From Theobroma cacao (Eukaryota > Streptophyta > Magnoliopsida > Malvales > Malvaceae), in assembly GCF_000208745.1 (NCBI RefSeq), contig NC_030852.1:3223315-3287314 (forward strand): a stretch of DNA of 64,000 nucleotides, in the 5' to 3' direction. Positions 47,601-59,386 of this stretch are shown in pieces. Both the position numbers and the translations under genes were made by a program. Every line of letters begins with the position of its first letter. Within the stretch, counting starts at the first letter, position 1. The notes beneath the pieces were generated by a model, which was given only the letters and a program-made list of their open reading frames with translations, made no database searches and was not told the origin of the DNA.

Positions 47601-48830
47601 AATACATGGGATCAAGTTAGAATCATGGGAGATGAACAATTAAAATAGATGGACAAGATCAAGAAAAGTCAGGAAAAGATAAGGGAACCATTGGCAAAGC
47701 TAGTGGAGATTATGGTTGCCTGTAAAGGAAAAGGAACTATCGAAGGATTTTCAAGTTCACAATGGAATTAGGTTTGCTGCCTAATGTGGTTATCCCATCC
47801 AAATTCAAAGTACGAAAGTTCAAAAAGTTTCATGGAACCAAATGTCCTAAAGTGCGTTTAGCAATGTATTGCAACAAGATGGCTGCATATGCCCATGATG
47901 AGAGATTACTCATTCATTTCTTCCAAGATAGTTTGAAAGGAGATACAGTTAAATGGAATTTGAAGTTTGAGAGAAATCAGATTTGCACATCAAGAAACTT
48001 GGGTCAAGCATTTTTAGGGCAATACAGGTATATGTTAGGGGCAACGCCTATCGAGTAACCCTTCAAAACATGAAACTGGACCTTTCTAAAAGTTTTAAGG
48101 AATATGCTTGTAAGTAGAATGAGGTAGCATCATAAGCACAACCACTTCTTAGTAGTAGAGAAATAAATTCTCTATTTTACAAATTATGAATAGATTAGAA
48201 AAGGGAAACACTGTAGACATTCGAGCCAATCATCTCATTAAAACAAAAGACTGCGCTCTTGATAAAGAGGTTCAAGCAATGACTTTTAAAAGGAGTAACA
48301 AGAGAAAACTTTATGCCATACAAAGAGATCTAGTGGGCAATTATTCGCACCCATCACCATATACCCACAATCTACCTCAACCTTTAGCTTCTTACACTCA
48401 GTCACTATTTTTGCAAGCTCCTCTAACCCATATGTTCATTTCAATTGATCAAGGATTCAATCCAGATTGCTTTCAAAACAACCAAAGAAAAAAAGCTAAA
48501 GTGTACCATTCATTATCAATGTCCTACATAAAGCTTCTCCCTTTATTGGTAGAAAATCATAAGATTTCCATCATTCCTACCAAGCTTAAAAAACGTCCTT
48601 ACCCAAAATGGTATTACCTAAATGTTAAATATGACTACCAGGCTGGGGTTGAAGGTCATTCCATGAAGGATTGCATTACACTTAAGAACAAATTAAGTTC
48701 AAGTTTTAATAGATGCAAACCCAACTAAATTCAGAAAACTTATCAACAGTTGTGAAAACTGGGGATGATAGATGCAAGTTTAAGGTTTTAGAACAATTGA
48801 GTGCCATGCCAATCGGGGGTAGTCTTTAAT
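47601..48830 (+). pseudogene. Tat/Ogre-like gag remnant 2 (core and C-terminus)
   Basis: 47637-47735 encodes a short coiled coil (KKSQEKIREPLAKLVEIMVA). 47762-48058 is the gag core: LPNVVIPSKFKVRKFKKFHG, CPKVRLAMYCNKMAAYAHDE, LLIHFFQDSLKGDTVKWN, GQAFLGQYRYML. After a stop and shift, 48186-48728 gives a Pro-rich part, LLPLLVENHKISIIPTKLKK, PYPKWYYLNVKYDYQAG and VEGHSMKDCITLKNKL, the zinc-like end, where the usual Cys of KCDYHxG is Tyr and its His is Gln. No protease or RT follows. Confidence 0.85.
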
Positions 48831-51800
48831 CACTTATTAGTTTCGTACATGCTTTTGAAAGCATCAATTCTTAGGAGGATGAATGCTTGCCTTGCATGAA
48901 CATGTGATTAGGGATAAATGAGTTTTAAACATCATAACATGTTGTCATGAGTTGAATCACATTTCTAAATATGGATACTTGAGGATTGATCCAATTTCTT
49001 TTGTTTATTTATCTTTTCTACATGATAGAAAAGGAGTTTTCTACATGATAGAACATTAGTTTGAGAAACAATCAAGTGAAGCAATTTAAAATTGCTTGAG
49101 AATAAATCTCGTAAAAATTATTGGTTTTTAAAAAAATAATAAATGATGAGAGTGATCTTGAAAAAATTAGTTATTACTATTTGTGAAAGAACCCATCCTT
49201 ATAAATATTCTCAAGCCATTTCTCCAAACATTCTCATCAACCTTGAATCCAAGACCACTTGGATAAAGGTTATTCAAGAACTTGAATCCAACAGGAAGCA
49301 AAAGTTTTAAAATTTCACCAACCTTATCATGTGATACCAAAAAGCAATGACCTTTGTCTAGGCAATGATCAATGTTATAATTGGTTGTTTTGAAAAATTA
49401 TTCCTTTTGCATTCTCTGAAATCAAGCAAATTAGGCACTCTTAAAAAATTTTAATTTGGTAAGTTGATAAATGTCAAGACTATGCCAAAGCTTCAAATAT
49501 GCTAAAGCCACTCAAATTCTTTTGGATCCAAAATGCGAACCTCTAAACCCATTGTCAAAAGCGATCCTCCACCCATACTTTAGGGCCAGGTGACCAAAAG
49601 AAAAAGACTTCTCAATACCTCTAAAACACCCTAGTTTGGAAAGTATCTTTTGTTTCTCTCTCATATGGCAAAGATAACATGAGCAATTTGTGCCAAGAAA
49701 TTGATTATGTTAAGGGTTTCATAGTGAGATATTTGAAGGCTTTAAAAAGATCGTTATTGTTCAAGACTGTTATATGAACCTCCATCTAACTGGTTGGTTG
49801 AGGAAGGGCATTCACAATGAATCCTTCATTTTGGAAAACTTGATTCAAGTCAGACTTGTGAAAGCATAAACCAAAAATAAAAATAAAGAAAGCAAAAAAG
49901 TAAGAAGATGGTGAGAAAAAGTTGATAGTAACATCATGCACTTAAGATGTCCAAATGATGCCAAACCAAATAAAAAAAAGAAGAAGAAGAAAACAAGAAA
50001 AATCAACCTTTGCTTCAAAAATCTTTTTTTCTAGGGATTGTTCTTCAATGTAAATAACTATATTTGAGATGAGAAATGGCCATGTTTCATTTTCCCTTTA
50101 CAAATAAGAAATTATCCACTTTCTACCTCTTTACGCCTATTGAATTATTTCTAAAATGCACATCAACCAAGGATCACTTCCCACATCAAGGGGCAATTAT
50201 GAAGGAAAATTTTTGTCAAAAGCATGGATGATAAAAGATTCATTTCAAAGGAAAAATGAATATCCTCTATATTATGGGGGCAAACGAAAATTTATGTTTC
50301 AGAAATTTTTAAACTCAAATCATTGAAATGGAAATTGCAAGAAAAAAAAGAAAAAAAAAGACAAGAAAAAAGATAGAAAAATGAAGCAAATGAAATAATG
50401 AAAATACAGTACTTTGAAAAAAAGACAAATATTTGAAATGACAAGAAATGGTCCTTGGTTTGATCACCCTTAAATATATGTTTTGGGCCTTTGTATCCAT
50501 TCTTTCAGAACCCCTAACCATAACATACATTACGTGCTTGAAGAAGTCCATTTTGATCAAGTGTGGATACTTAAATTGAAGAGTTTCTTATAAAAAAGGA
50601 TCATAATATAGAAAACAAGACCTTAGCTTTTTCTCTTCTTTTTTTGTCAGAATTACCCTTTTAAATCCCTCAATTCATTTTTGACAAAGTTTGAATTTTT
50701 CAAGTGCATGATGGAACTATCGATGAAATAAAATGATGAAAAAAAAAAAGAAAAAATGAAGCTCTACGGTGAAAACCTAAAAAGGCAGTCTAGAGCGAAA
50801 ATGGGAACTCATGAAGCCACTTGTGATTTCTGTCAAGGCTGTGACAAGAAGCACAAGATTAAGTTTGTTTCCAAGCAACTAGAATGCATTGAATACACCT
50901 AAAATGTCTAAGAATGTCAAACACCAATGAAAATTCAAGATTTGTTGTAAAATTAGTGCTGAAGTTTGAAGCTTTCTCTTCCAAAATAGCCTTGCAAATC
51001 TTAAGCCTCTAATAGTGGTCTTGAAATCTATCAAAATGCCATACCTCATGAGACTAAAAGAGTAACAAAATTGATCGAGATTTGAAATGAATATTTTTTG
51101 TAAAAAATCTGATTCTCAAAGAATATAAGTTTTAAAAAAAATTCATGTTTAATTTCTGAGCTTAGACGAAGAAATGTCAATTCTTCCCTTCTCAATCAAG
51201 TAATGAAACTTGTATTGTTAACCAAGACCTTGATATGCCATCCATTCACCAATTGTTAATCAAGTGGTGAAACTTGTGATTTCACCCATCCAAGGTCATT
51301 TCAAGTAGTAATCACCAATTCTGAAGAGATCAAAATGTCACATGTTTTTCCAAACTTAGATATTTTACCACTTAAAAAGAAAAGTGTAAAATCGATACAT
51401 TTATGTTCAAAGGTTTAACTATTTTTATCATGAAAAAGTTATGTGGGATAATTTTTAACAAAATTCAAGATGTTTTTGAAAGCATAGAAAAAGTTTTTAA
51501 AAAGGAAGAGATAAAAGAGGAAAAGTTCTTATGATCTGTTATCATAAAACAAGTATGTTTGAAAAAATCAAATTATTTCTCAATGAAAATGAGAATGATG
51601 TTTTGCAAGGCAAAGTTCATATGATTAGGAAATATGGAATCAGCAAAATCAAATTTGAATTGATTCATATCTTTTATTGATATCTATTATTGAAATATGA
51701 TTTCAAGAATTCCAAATCAATATGACAAGAATGGCATGAAAATCCTTTTGAACAAAGAGATCAACAACTATACAAAACCATTACGGAAGAATGTACGAAA

Positions 51801-52084
51801 ACAAGAATAATGGTTTGCAAGAGGGAAATACATTAAGCAAAACAAGGGGAAACAATGAGAATCATTTTCTTCCATCATTTAATCATGCATAGATGTCCAA
51901 TCATGCACATGATCATGCAACATCAAAACGAAAAAATTTTAAGCAAAAGTCCAAACTAATGCATGCTTTTAAAGCTTTCAGAGTGGAGACTCACTAAACT
52001 TAAAGTTTTTAAGGTTGCAAAACCTTGATTAAGGCAAAAAAGGATCAGAGTCTTACATTAAATTCTATAAACAACCAATGAAAA
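48831..52084 (+). repeat. Tat/Ogre-like non-coding 3' region
   Basis: No YVDD, DDE or RNase H pattern was seen where pol should lie. The text has purine runs (49975-50000, 50340-50370), phrases such as ggtgaccaaaagaaaaagac (49590) and ggtgaaaacctaaaaaggca (50769), which I associate with the 3' region of Ogre-like elements. The minus-strand frame at 50315-50560 crosses a purine run and is not a gene. It leads into the tandem arrays. Confidence 0.5.
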
Positions 52085-52400
52085 GAGAGTCCAAGCCTAA
52101 TCTAGCTGGTACCAATATGAATTTAGCCCAATTAAGTTGGCACAAGAGATTGTAAGCAAAATTTAGCGAGCAACAAGATGATTTTAGCCCAATTAAGTGA
52201 GCACTAAAGAGTTTAAGCCCAATCTGACTAACACCAAGATGAATTAAGCCCCATTAAGTTGGCATGAGAACTTCCAAGCCCCATCTAGCTGGCAACAAGA
52301 TGAATTAAGCCCAATTAAGCTGACACGAAAGATTTTAAGCCTAATCTAGCTAGCACCAAGATGATTTAAGCCTAGTTAAGCTGGCATGAAAGAGTTTTAA
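52085..52400 (+). repeat. Tandem array A, about 62-bp units
   Basis: Five units of type agcctaatctagctggcacc, then aagatgaatttaagcccaat and taagttggcac. Each has the dyad CCAA-TTAAG-TTGG or a variant (cctagttaagctgg). The core (xAGCC..ATTAAGT..GG) is shared with array B, so the two arrays may have a common origin. Confidence 0.8.
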
Positions 52401-55260
52401 AATTTTACATTGAACTTATTTTGAGATAAGTTGAGGTTATATTAAGTTTAGGAGTTTCAAATTTTTAAATTAAACTTGTTTTGGGATAGGTTGAGTCTTG
52501 ATTAAGTCCAAGAACTTCAATTTTTAAATGGAACCTGTTTTGACATAGGTTGAATCTAGATTAAGTTTAGGAATTTTAAATTTTTAAATTGAACCTATTT
52601 TGATATAGGTAGAGCCTAGATTAAGTCTAAGAACTTCAAATTTTTTAAATCGAACTTGTTTTGAGATAGGGCAAGCCTAGATTAAGTCTAGGTACTTAAA
52701 TTTCTTAAATCAAATGAGTTTTGAAAAAAGTCGAGCCTAGATTAAGTCTAAGAAATTTAAATTCTTAAATCGAACCTATTTTGAGATAGGACGAGCCTAA
52801 GTTAAGTCTAGAAATTTCAAATTTCTTAAATCGAACCTATTTTATAATAAGTCGAGCCTGGATTAAGTTTAAAATTTTAATTTTTTTAAATCAAACCTAT
52901 TTTGAGATAAGTTGAGCCTAGATTAAGTCTAAGAATTTAAACTTTTTAATCAAACATGTTTTGATATAGGTCAAGTCTAGATTAAGTCTAAGAATTTTGT
53001 AATTTTTAAAGTTGAACTTGTTTTAAGATAAGTCGAACCTACATTAAGTCTAGGAATTTCAAATTTTCAAATCGAAACTATTTTTAGATAGGTCGAGCCT
53101 AGATTAAATGTAGAAACTTTAAATTTTTTAAACAAAACCTGTTTTGAAATAGGTCGAGCCTAGATTAAGTCTATGAATTAAAGTTTAAATCGAATCTATT
53201 TTGAGATAGGTCGAGCCTAGACTAAGTCTAAGAATTATAAGTTTAAATCGAATCTATTTTAAGATAGGTCGAGCCTAGATTAAGCTTAAGACTTTCAATC
53301 TTAAATTGAATCTATTTTAGGATAGGTCAAGCCTAAATTAAGTATAGGAATTACAAGATTAAATCGAATCTATTTTAAGATAAGTCGAGCCTAGATTAAG
53401 TCTAGGAATTATAAAATTAAATCAAATCAATTTTGAGATAGGTTGAGCCTAAATTAAGTCTAGGAATTATAAGTTTAAATCGAATCAATTATGAGATAGC
53501 TTAAGCCTAGATTAAGTCTAGGAGTTTCAATCTTAAATTGAATCTATTTTGACATAGGTTGAGCCTAGATTAAGTCTAGGAATTACAAGTTTAAATTGAA
53601 TCTATTTTAAGATAAGTCGAGCCTGAATTAAGTATAAGAGTCTCAATCTTAAATTGAATCTATTTTAAGATAGGTCAAGCCTAAATTAAGTCTAGAAATT
53701 TTAATTTTTTAATTGAACATGTTTTGAGATAGACTGAGCCTAGATTAAGTCTAAGAGTTTCAAATTTTTAAGTCAAACCTGCTTTGAGATAAGTCGAGCT
53801 TAGATTAAGTCTCAGAATTTCAATTTTTTAAATAGAACATGTTTCAACATAAGTCGAGCCTAAACTAAGTATAGAAATTTCAAATTTTTAAATCAAACCT
53901 ATTTTAATATAGGTCGAGCCTTGATTAAGCCAAGCAACTTCAAATTTTTTAAATCAAACATGTTTTAAGATAAGTCAAGCCTAGATTAAGTCTAAGAATT
54001 TAAATTTTTTAAATCGAACCTATTTTGAAAAATACCAAGCCTAGATTATGTCTAAAAAATTCAATTTTCTTAAATCAAACCGGTTTTAAGATAGGTCAAG
54101 CCTAGATTAAGTCTGACGATTTAAATTTTTTAAATCGAACCAATTTTGAGAAAGACCAAGCCTAGATTATGTTTAAGAAATTCAAATTTCTTAAATCGAA
54201 CCTGTTTTGAGATAGTTCGAGGCTAGGTTAAGTCTAGAAATTTTTAATTTCTTAAATCGAATTTGTTTTAAGATAAGTCGAGTCTAGGTTAAGTCTAGAA
54301 ATTTTAATTTCTTAAATCAAATCTGTTTTAAGATAAGTCGAGTCTAGATTAAGTCTAAGAATTTTATTTTTTTTAAATCGAACCTATTTTAAAATAGGTT
54401 GAGCATAGATTAAATCTAGGAATTTAAAATTTTTTAATCAAACCTATTTTAAGATAGGTCGAGTTTAGATTAAGTCTAAAAATTTCTAATTTTCAAAGTC
54501 GAAACTATTTTAAGATTGGTCGAACCTAGATTAAGTCTAGTAATTTCAAATTTTCAAATTGAATCTGTTTCTAGATAAGTCGAGCCTAAATTAAGTCTAG
54601 AAACTTCAAATTTTTTAAATCAAATCTATTTTGAGTTAGGTTAAGGCTAGATTAAGACTAGGAATTACAAGTTTAAATCAAATCTATTTTAAGATAGGTC
54701 GAGCCTAGATTAAGTTTTGGAATTATAAGTTTAAATCAAATCTATTTTAAGATAGGTCAAGCCTAGATTAAGTTTAGGAGTTTTAATCTTAAATTGAATC
54801 TATTTTAAGATAGGTCAAGCCTAGATTAAGTCTAGGAATTACAAGATTAAATCCAATCTATTGTGAAATAAGTCAAGCCTAGATTAAGTCTAAGAATTGT
54901 AAGTTTAAAACAAATATATTTTAAGATAGGTCGAGCCTAGATTAACTCTAAAAGTTTCAATCTTAAATCGAATCCATTTTAAGATAGGTCAAGCCTAGAT
55001 TAAGTCTAGGAATTACAAATTTAAATTGAATATATTTTGAGATAGGTCAAGCCTAAATTATGTCTAGAAGTCTCAGTCTTAAATCGAATCTGTTTTGAGA
55101 TAAGTCGAGTATAGATTAAGTCTAAGAATAACAAGTTTAAATCGAATCTATTTTAAGATAGGTCGAGTCTAGATTAAGTCTAGGAGTTTCAAGCTTAAAT
55201 ATAATTTATCTTGAGATAGGTCGAGCCTAAATTAAATTTAGGAACTTCAATCAATTTTAA
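52401..55260 (+). repeat. Tandem array B, about 49 units of 55-60 bp
   Basis: The typical 60-bp unit reads gattaagtctaggaatttc, then aaatttttaaatcgaacct, attttgagataggtcgagcc, ta. Two unit types form blocks: long units with aatttttaaatcgaacc (about 52410-53160 and 53690-54650) and short units with acaagtttaaatcgaatct alternating with tttcaatcttaaattgaa (about 53160-53690 and 54650-55250). Each consensus unit holds two dyads, CCTAT-TTTGAG-ATAGG and CCTAGA-TTAAG-TCTAGG. There are no open frames. It lies between the Tat/Ogre-like non-coding region and LTR-like sequence, where Ogre-like elements often have tandem repeats. Confidence 0.93.
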
Positions 55261-56589
55261 GTACGGTGCCTATGTCTTTACACTATCCTTGATTCTCAAG
55301 AATGTACACAGAGGGGTAGCTATAGATACCAAATTAATCATTTTTTTATTTACATTTTTATTTTTATTATCATTTTTACCATTTGTGGCCTTGATAGATG
55401 TCCATTTAAGCTTAAGGCTTCACTCGTTGGGGCCCTTAAAGTCCAATAAAAAGAAGCCCAATGGTCAAGCCTTTTAATTAAACAAGATTACTAAGATGGA
55501 TTAGGGTCAAAAAGGATCAAAACACAAAATCATAACAAAGACAAGACTAAAACAAAGAAAAAGAAACCTATCCTAGAAAAACAAAAAATTAAAAAAAAAA
55601 TCAGATCAAGAAAATCAAAAGGATAAAAGAGTCAAAACCCCGGTAGTTTACTAAGGCAGTCCAGGGCAGTCCACCAAGCAATAACCTTATTCCATTACCC
55701 TTTTTTGGCCAAGCTTATGCTATCTGACACAATTCCTAAATTGCTTTAAACGATAATGGGAAAAATTAATAGCAGATTAATTTAGGCCCAAAAATCGAAT
55801 TAAAATCCAAATAAGTGAAATAGAAGAGAAACAACTGCAAAAATAAAAATAAAAAACCAAGTAATGGAAACAGAAAAGAATGTGGAGCAAGGACTACCAG
55901 GTGCCACACTTGACATAAGCATTACTACATCATGACCAACCAAGCACAAGAATTGCACCTGGCAAGCCACGTGTCAAGGTAACAACTAAGGATGGCAAAT
56001 ATAAAAGCCACATTCTTCCCTCTAAGGGGGCAACTTCCTTTGGATCCAAAAAAAGAAAAAAAAAACTTCTTTTCTTTTCCAAAAGAAACCCTAAGCTGAA
56101 AAAAAGATAGAGAACTTTCTCTGTTAAAAACCTACTCCACCAACAAGATACCAACACAATACCAAAACAAAAATTAATAGAAAAAGAAAATGTGGGTATG
56201 GGTTGAGGGAGTTTTAGGATTTTTATTTTTTAGGTTTCCAAGGGTAATAAGAAGTCATAATCAAGGGAAAAAGGGGAAAATGGGGATAGTTTAAAGGTTT
56301 TGCTTGTTAAAATGGTGGCGATTCTAAGAAATATTAAAAGAAAGAAGGTGCAAGTGTTGTTTTCTAAGAAATGAGGAAGCTACAGTTGAAAAAAAGAAAG
56401 AAAGATGGAAGGAAGAAAAAACATGTTAAGACTTGTGTGAGCTTAAATGGCGTGGCTTGAGAGGGTTTTGTTGTAGCACCAAATGGTGTATTTCAAGCCT
56501 ATCTCCCTCTCTTTCAAGTTTGTTCCATGAAACCCCTAAAGCAAGCCTTCAACCTTGGCATCTTGAGCTTAGCCAGTAAGCCTTTCATC
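55261..56589 (+). repeat. LTR-like region with TATA box, probable Tat/Ogre 3' LTR start
   Basis: 55289-55475 opens a short Leu/Phe-rich frame with no known similarity. 55870-56110 looks like a promoter: a G-box CACGTG (55969-55974) followed by TATAAAAG (56000-56007), with an ensuing pyrimidine-rich and purine-rich leader (56030-56110). The true LTR start is not found. The right part meets a copia gag remnant. Confidence 0.45.
56000..56007 (+). promoter_or_regulatory. TATA box with upstream G-box
   Basis: TATAAAAG at 56000, with ccacgtgtc at 55967-55975, 25 bases upstream. The spacing fits an LTR promoter of a plant retrotransposon; activity is not shown. Confidence 0.5.
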
Positions 56590-57194
56590 AAACCCAAGAT
56601 CTTTTAGGCAATTTCTAGCCATGTCTAGTATGTTCAGAAGTTCAAGAAAAATAGCTTCCAAATGGTTCATATGGAAGTTCAACATGAATTGACTAAAGCT
56701 ATCAGGAAAAGACTATAGAACTAAGTTAGTACTCAACTCATGATCTATCACCAGTCTTAATTGTCCAAGCCACTCAATGAGTCCAATCATCTTCAGTACT
56801 TGGGGTCTAACAAAACTCTCTTTTACCATCTTACATTGAAACAATTTCGTAAAGATCTCATATCTCTCAGTGCACCCCTCTTTATCGAATAATTCTCTAA
56901 GATGAAGAGTCATGGATTAGACATCCATGTGCTCATGTTACTTTGAAGCTGAGGGGTCATACTAGCTAGCATCATGCATGTTCCCTGATCATCGTCATCC
57001 TTATGATGTTGATATGCCTCTTTATCCTTAACACTAGCATCATCAGCACGGACTAGTGGAATAGGTGTGTCAAGGACATATGATTTCTTTTCCTATTCCA
57101 ACATGACCTTGAAGTTCCAAAACCAATCCAGGAAGTTTAGGCTAATGAGTTTGTTTGCATCCAAGATGCCTTAAAGTGACAAATTGATAGCCAT
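56590..57194 (-). pseudogene. Copia gag (UBN2-type) remnant
   Basis: From ATG 57194 the minus strand reads a start with one stop, then GILDANKLISLNFLDWFWNF, KKSYVLDTPIPLVRADDAS, HHKDDDDQGTCMMLASM, TPQLQSN and then the open frame 56913-56713 with MTLHLRELFDKEG, RYEIFTKLFQCKMVKESF and HVLKMIGLIEWLGQL-like sequence. After a stop it goes on with DSFSQFMLNFHMN. This is the standard order of a copia gag, nearly complete in residues but with stops and small shifts. No LTRs or pol were found next to it. Confidence 0.88.
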
Positions 57195-57853
57195 GTATAT
57201 AGATTATGTTTGAATAGATAAGATAAAAACAATAAGTATAATCATGCATAAACTATTTAAAACAAGGTTTTAAAATTTTAAATAGGTCTCCTACTATTTT
57301 ATATGCATAATGACAACACTCAAAGTCATTTCAGAAAGTATCTTCTAAGAACTTTCTAGTAGACTAAGACCCCATTCAACTTAGCATGACCTTGAGTGTG
57401 CTCAACAAGCCATGATATACCTAATTGGGTAGATAACTTAGTTTATTGCTCACATCTCCTATGTGACTCTTAGATCAACTAGGTGACAACACATTGCCTA
57501 AATCACATGTTTTGCCTAGCCATTGCCTCTAGTTTCCATAATAGTCAAGTTTCCAAGCATCCAGATTTTATGAAACTAGTTAAGTGAGACCCACTAATTT
57601 CTAGCCTCAAACCTTCCATCAAACTCTTGAGGCTTTTGTTTTTGTTGATTTGTGTTCATTGAATGTTGCATTTATTTAGATATTGGTTTTAGCAGGGTTA
57701 GGAAAATATTTTATAGAAAATATATATATATATATAATAAAGATAAAAAATAACAATAATGATAGTAGTAGACTAAAATATGAAATTTATATATGTATAA
57801 TTTTTTTTGAAAAATGAAAGGACATAAATCTTTATGACTATTTAATGTTTTTT

Positions 57854-57897
<44 letters not shown>
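57195..57897. other. Upstream flank of the copia gag, with AT microsatellites
   Basis: No coding content. Includes (TA)n at 57720-57736 and 57858-57897, the latter running into the gap. On the minus strand 57200-57700 would be the gag leader or LTR, but no primer site was seen. Confidence 0.5.
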
Positions 57898-58102
57898 NNN
57901 NNNNNNNNNNNNNNNNNNNNNNNNNNNNNNNNNNNNNNNNNNNNNNNNNNNNNNNNNNNNNNNNNNNNNNNNNNNNNNNNNNNNNNNNNNNNNNNNNNNN
58001 NNNNNNNNNNNNNNNNNNNNNNNNNNNNNNNNNNNNNNNNNNNNNNNNNNNNNNNNNNNNNNNNNNNNNNNNNNNNNNNNNNNNNNNNNNNNNNNNNNNN
58101 NN
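57898..58102. other. Assembly gap (205 N)
   Basis: Unknown bases directly after a (TA)n run of about 40 bp. Confidence 0.99.
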
Positions 58103-59386
58103 TTTTTTTAAGGTAAATATAAACAATTAATCACAATGCAGAAAAGTAAATTAAGACACAAGCATTTTTATAGTGGTTTGACTTTCTCAAATGCCTACAT
58201 CCACTCCCTTGGCTCACCATGGAATTTAGAATCCACTAAGGAAAAATACCTTTTAACGGGCTTAAGCACAACCCTCATAATGCCTTTTTTATGGGAACAA
58301 GCACAACCCTCAACAATGCCTTTTCATAGGAGCAAGAACAACCCTTACAAATGCCTTTCATGGGAGCAAGTACAATCCTTACAAATAGCTTTTCAAGGTT
58401 AAGCTATACAAGATTGGTACAAAGTATAACAAGAGAATGCCTCACAAAGGCTAGATACTAAGAAGTTTAAGCTTAGGTACAAAGAGAAGAAGTACTTTCT
58501 CAAAGATTTTCAACTGAATGATTCTTCAAAGCTTGATGGAAGACTAAGATGAAGGCTAGAGAGGGAAAATAAGCTTTAAGATTTCTCTCTAGTGTTTTCA
58601 AGTGAGTGTCGGTCTTCTCTTCTCTTGAAAATGACTTAAGGGTGGCTGTTTATAACTGGAGTGAAGTTTGGAGCCGTTAGACACAAGTTTGAATTAAATC
58701 TGACTGTTGCTGAAGCATAAGAATTGACTACAACACTTTTAAGGTTGATTATATTCTTCATATTTCTCAAATTAGGGCTCCATAGTTGAGTGTAACCTTC
58801 CTTTACTCGATCCAATTCTAAAGAAATTGTGTTTTTCAAATCTGGGTTTAGGTACTCGACTATGGTGAAGCTAGGGTCAACTATCTCTTTTATTTTCCCT
58901 CTTGTTCACGCATTAGGTTTGCTAAGGTCGACTACCGAAGAGCCAGGGTCAACTATGTCTATGTAATTCTTTGATTTTAAAAGCTTTCTGCTTCAGGGTC
59001 GACTATAGACATCCAAAGGTCAACTATGTCTTCTTTGTTTCATGATTTTTCACTTGTTCCTCAACCATTCTACCTTTGGATCGACTTGAGCTTCTCTAAG
59101 GTTGACTATTGACTTGTTTCTTGAAAATTCCTTAACTTTTTGGTGCCTCTCTTCAATTATTTCTTCCTTGCCTTGTTCCTAAAATCAAATAATGATTCAG
59201 GGCATGTATGCTCCTTGTTTACTTAGTTGAATATTCATTGTTTGAAAGCTTTTGTGATATTTTCTAATGATGCATAGCTTTTCAAACAATTTTGTGACTT
59301 TAGGGGATGAAAAATATGTTGACATTAAACTCAAGATATCATGCAATTTTTTTCAAATCAAAATATGATGTAACTCAAGGCTAACA
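58103..59386 (-). repeat. SIRE-like copia LTR, minus strand
   Basis: On the minus strand it starts TGTTAGCCTTGAGTTACAT (59386). It has TCGACTA-type motifs (58855-59110: ggtcgactatagac, gggtcaactatctc) and, at 58150-58250, tttttatagtggtttgact with ctacatccactccct, phrases known to me from SIRE-like LTR ends. The left end runs into the gap. It seems inserted in the Tat/Ogre-like LTR. Confidence 0.65.
58250..58402. repeat. Four-unit 40-45-bp repeat in LTR
   Basis: Units share gggagcaagcacaaccct, then aaatgcctttt; copies near 58255, 58290, 58330 and 58365, each with small changes. Confidence 0.75.

Noticed and set aside
52085..55260. CRISPR-like array of direct repeats
   Set aside because: Units are contiguous with no unique spacers, repeats are diverged, there are no cas genes, and the surroundings are plant retrotransposons.
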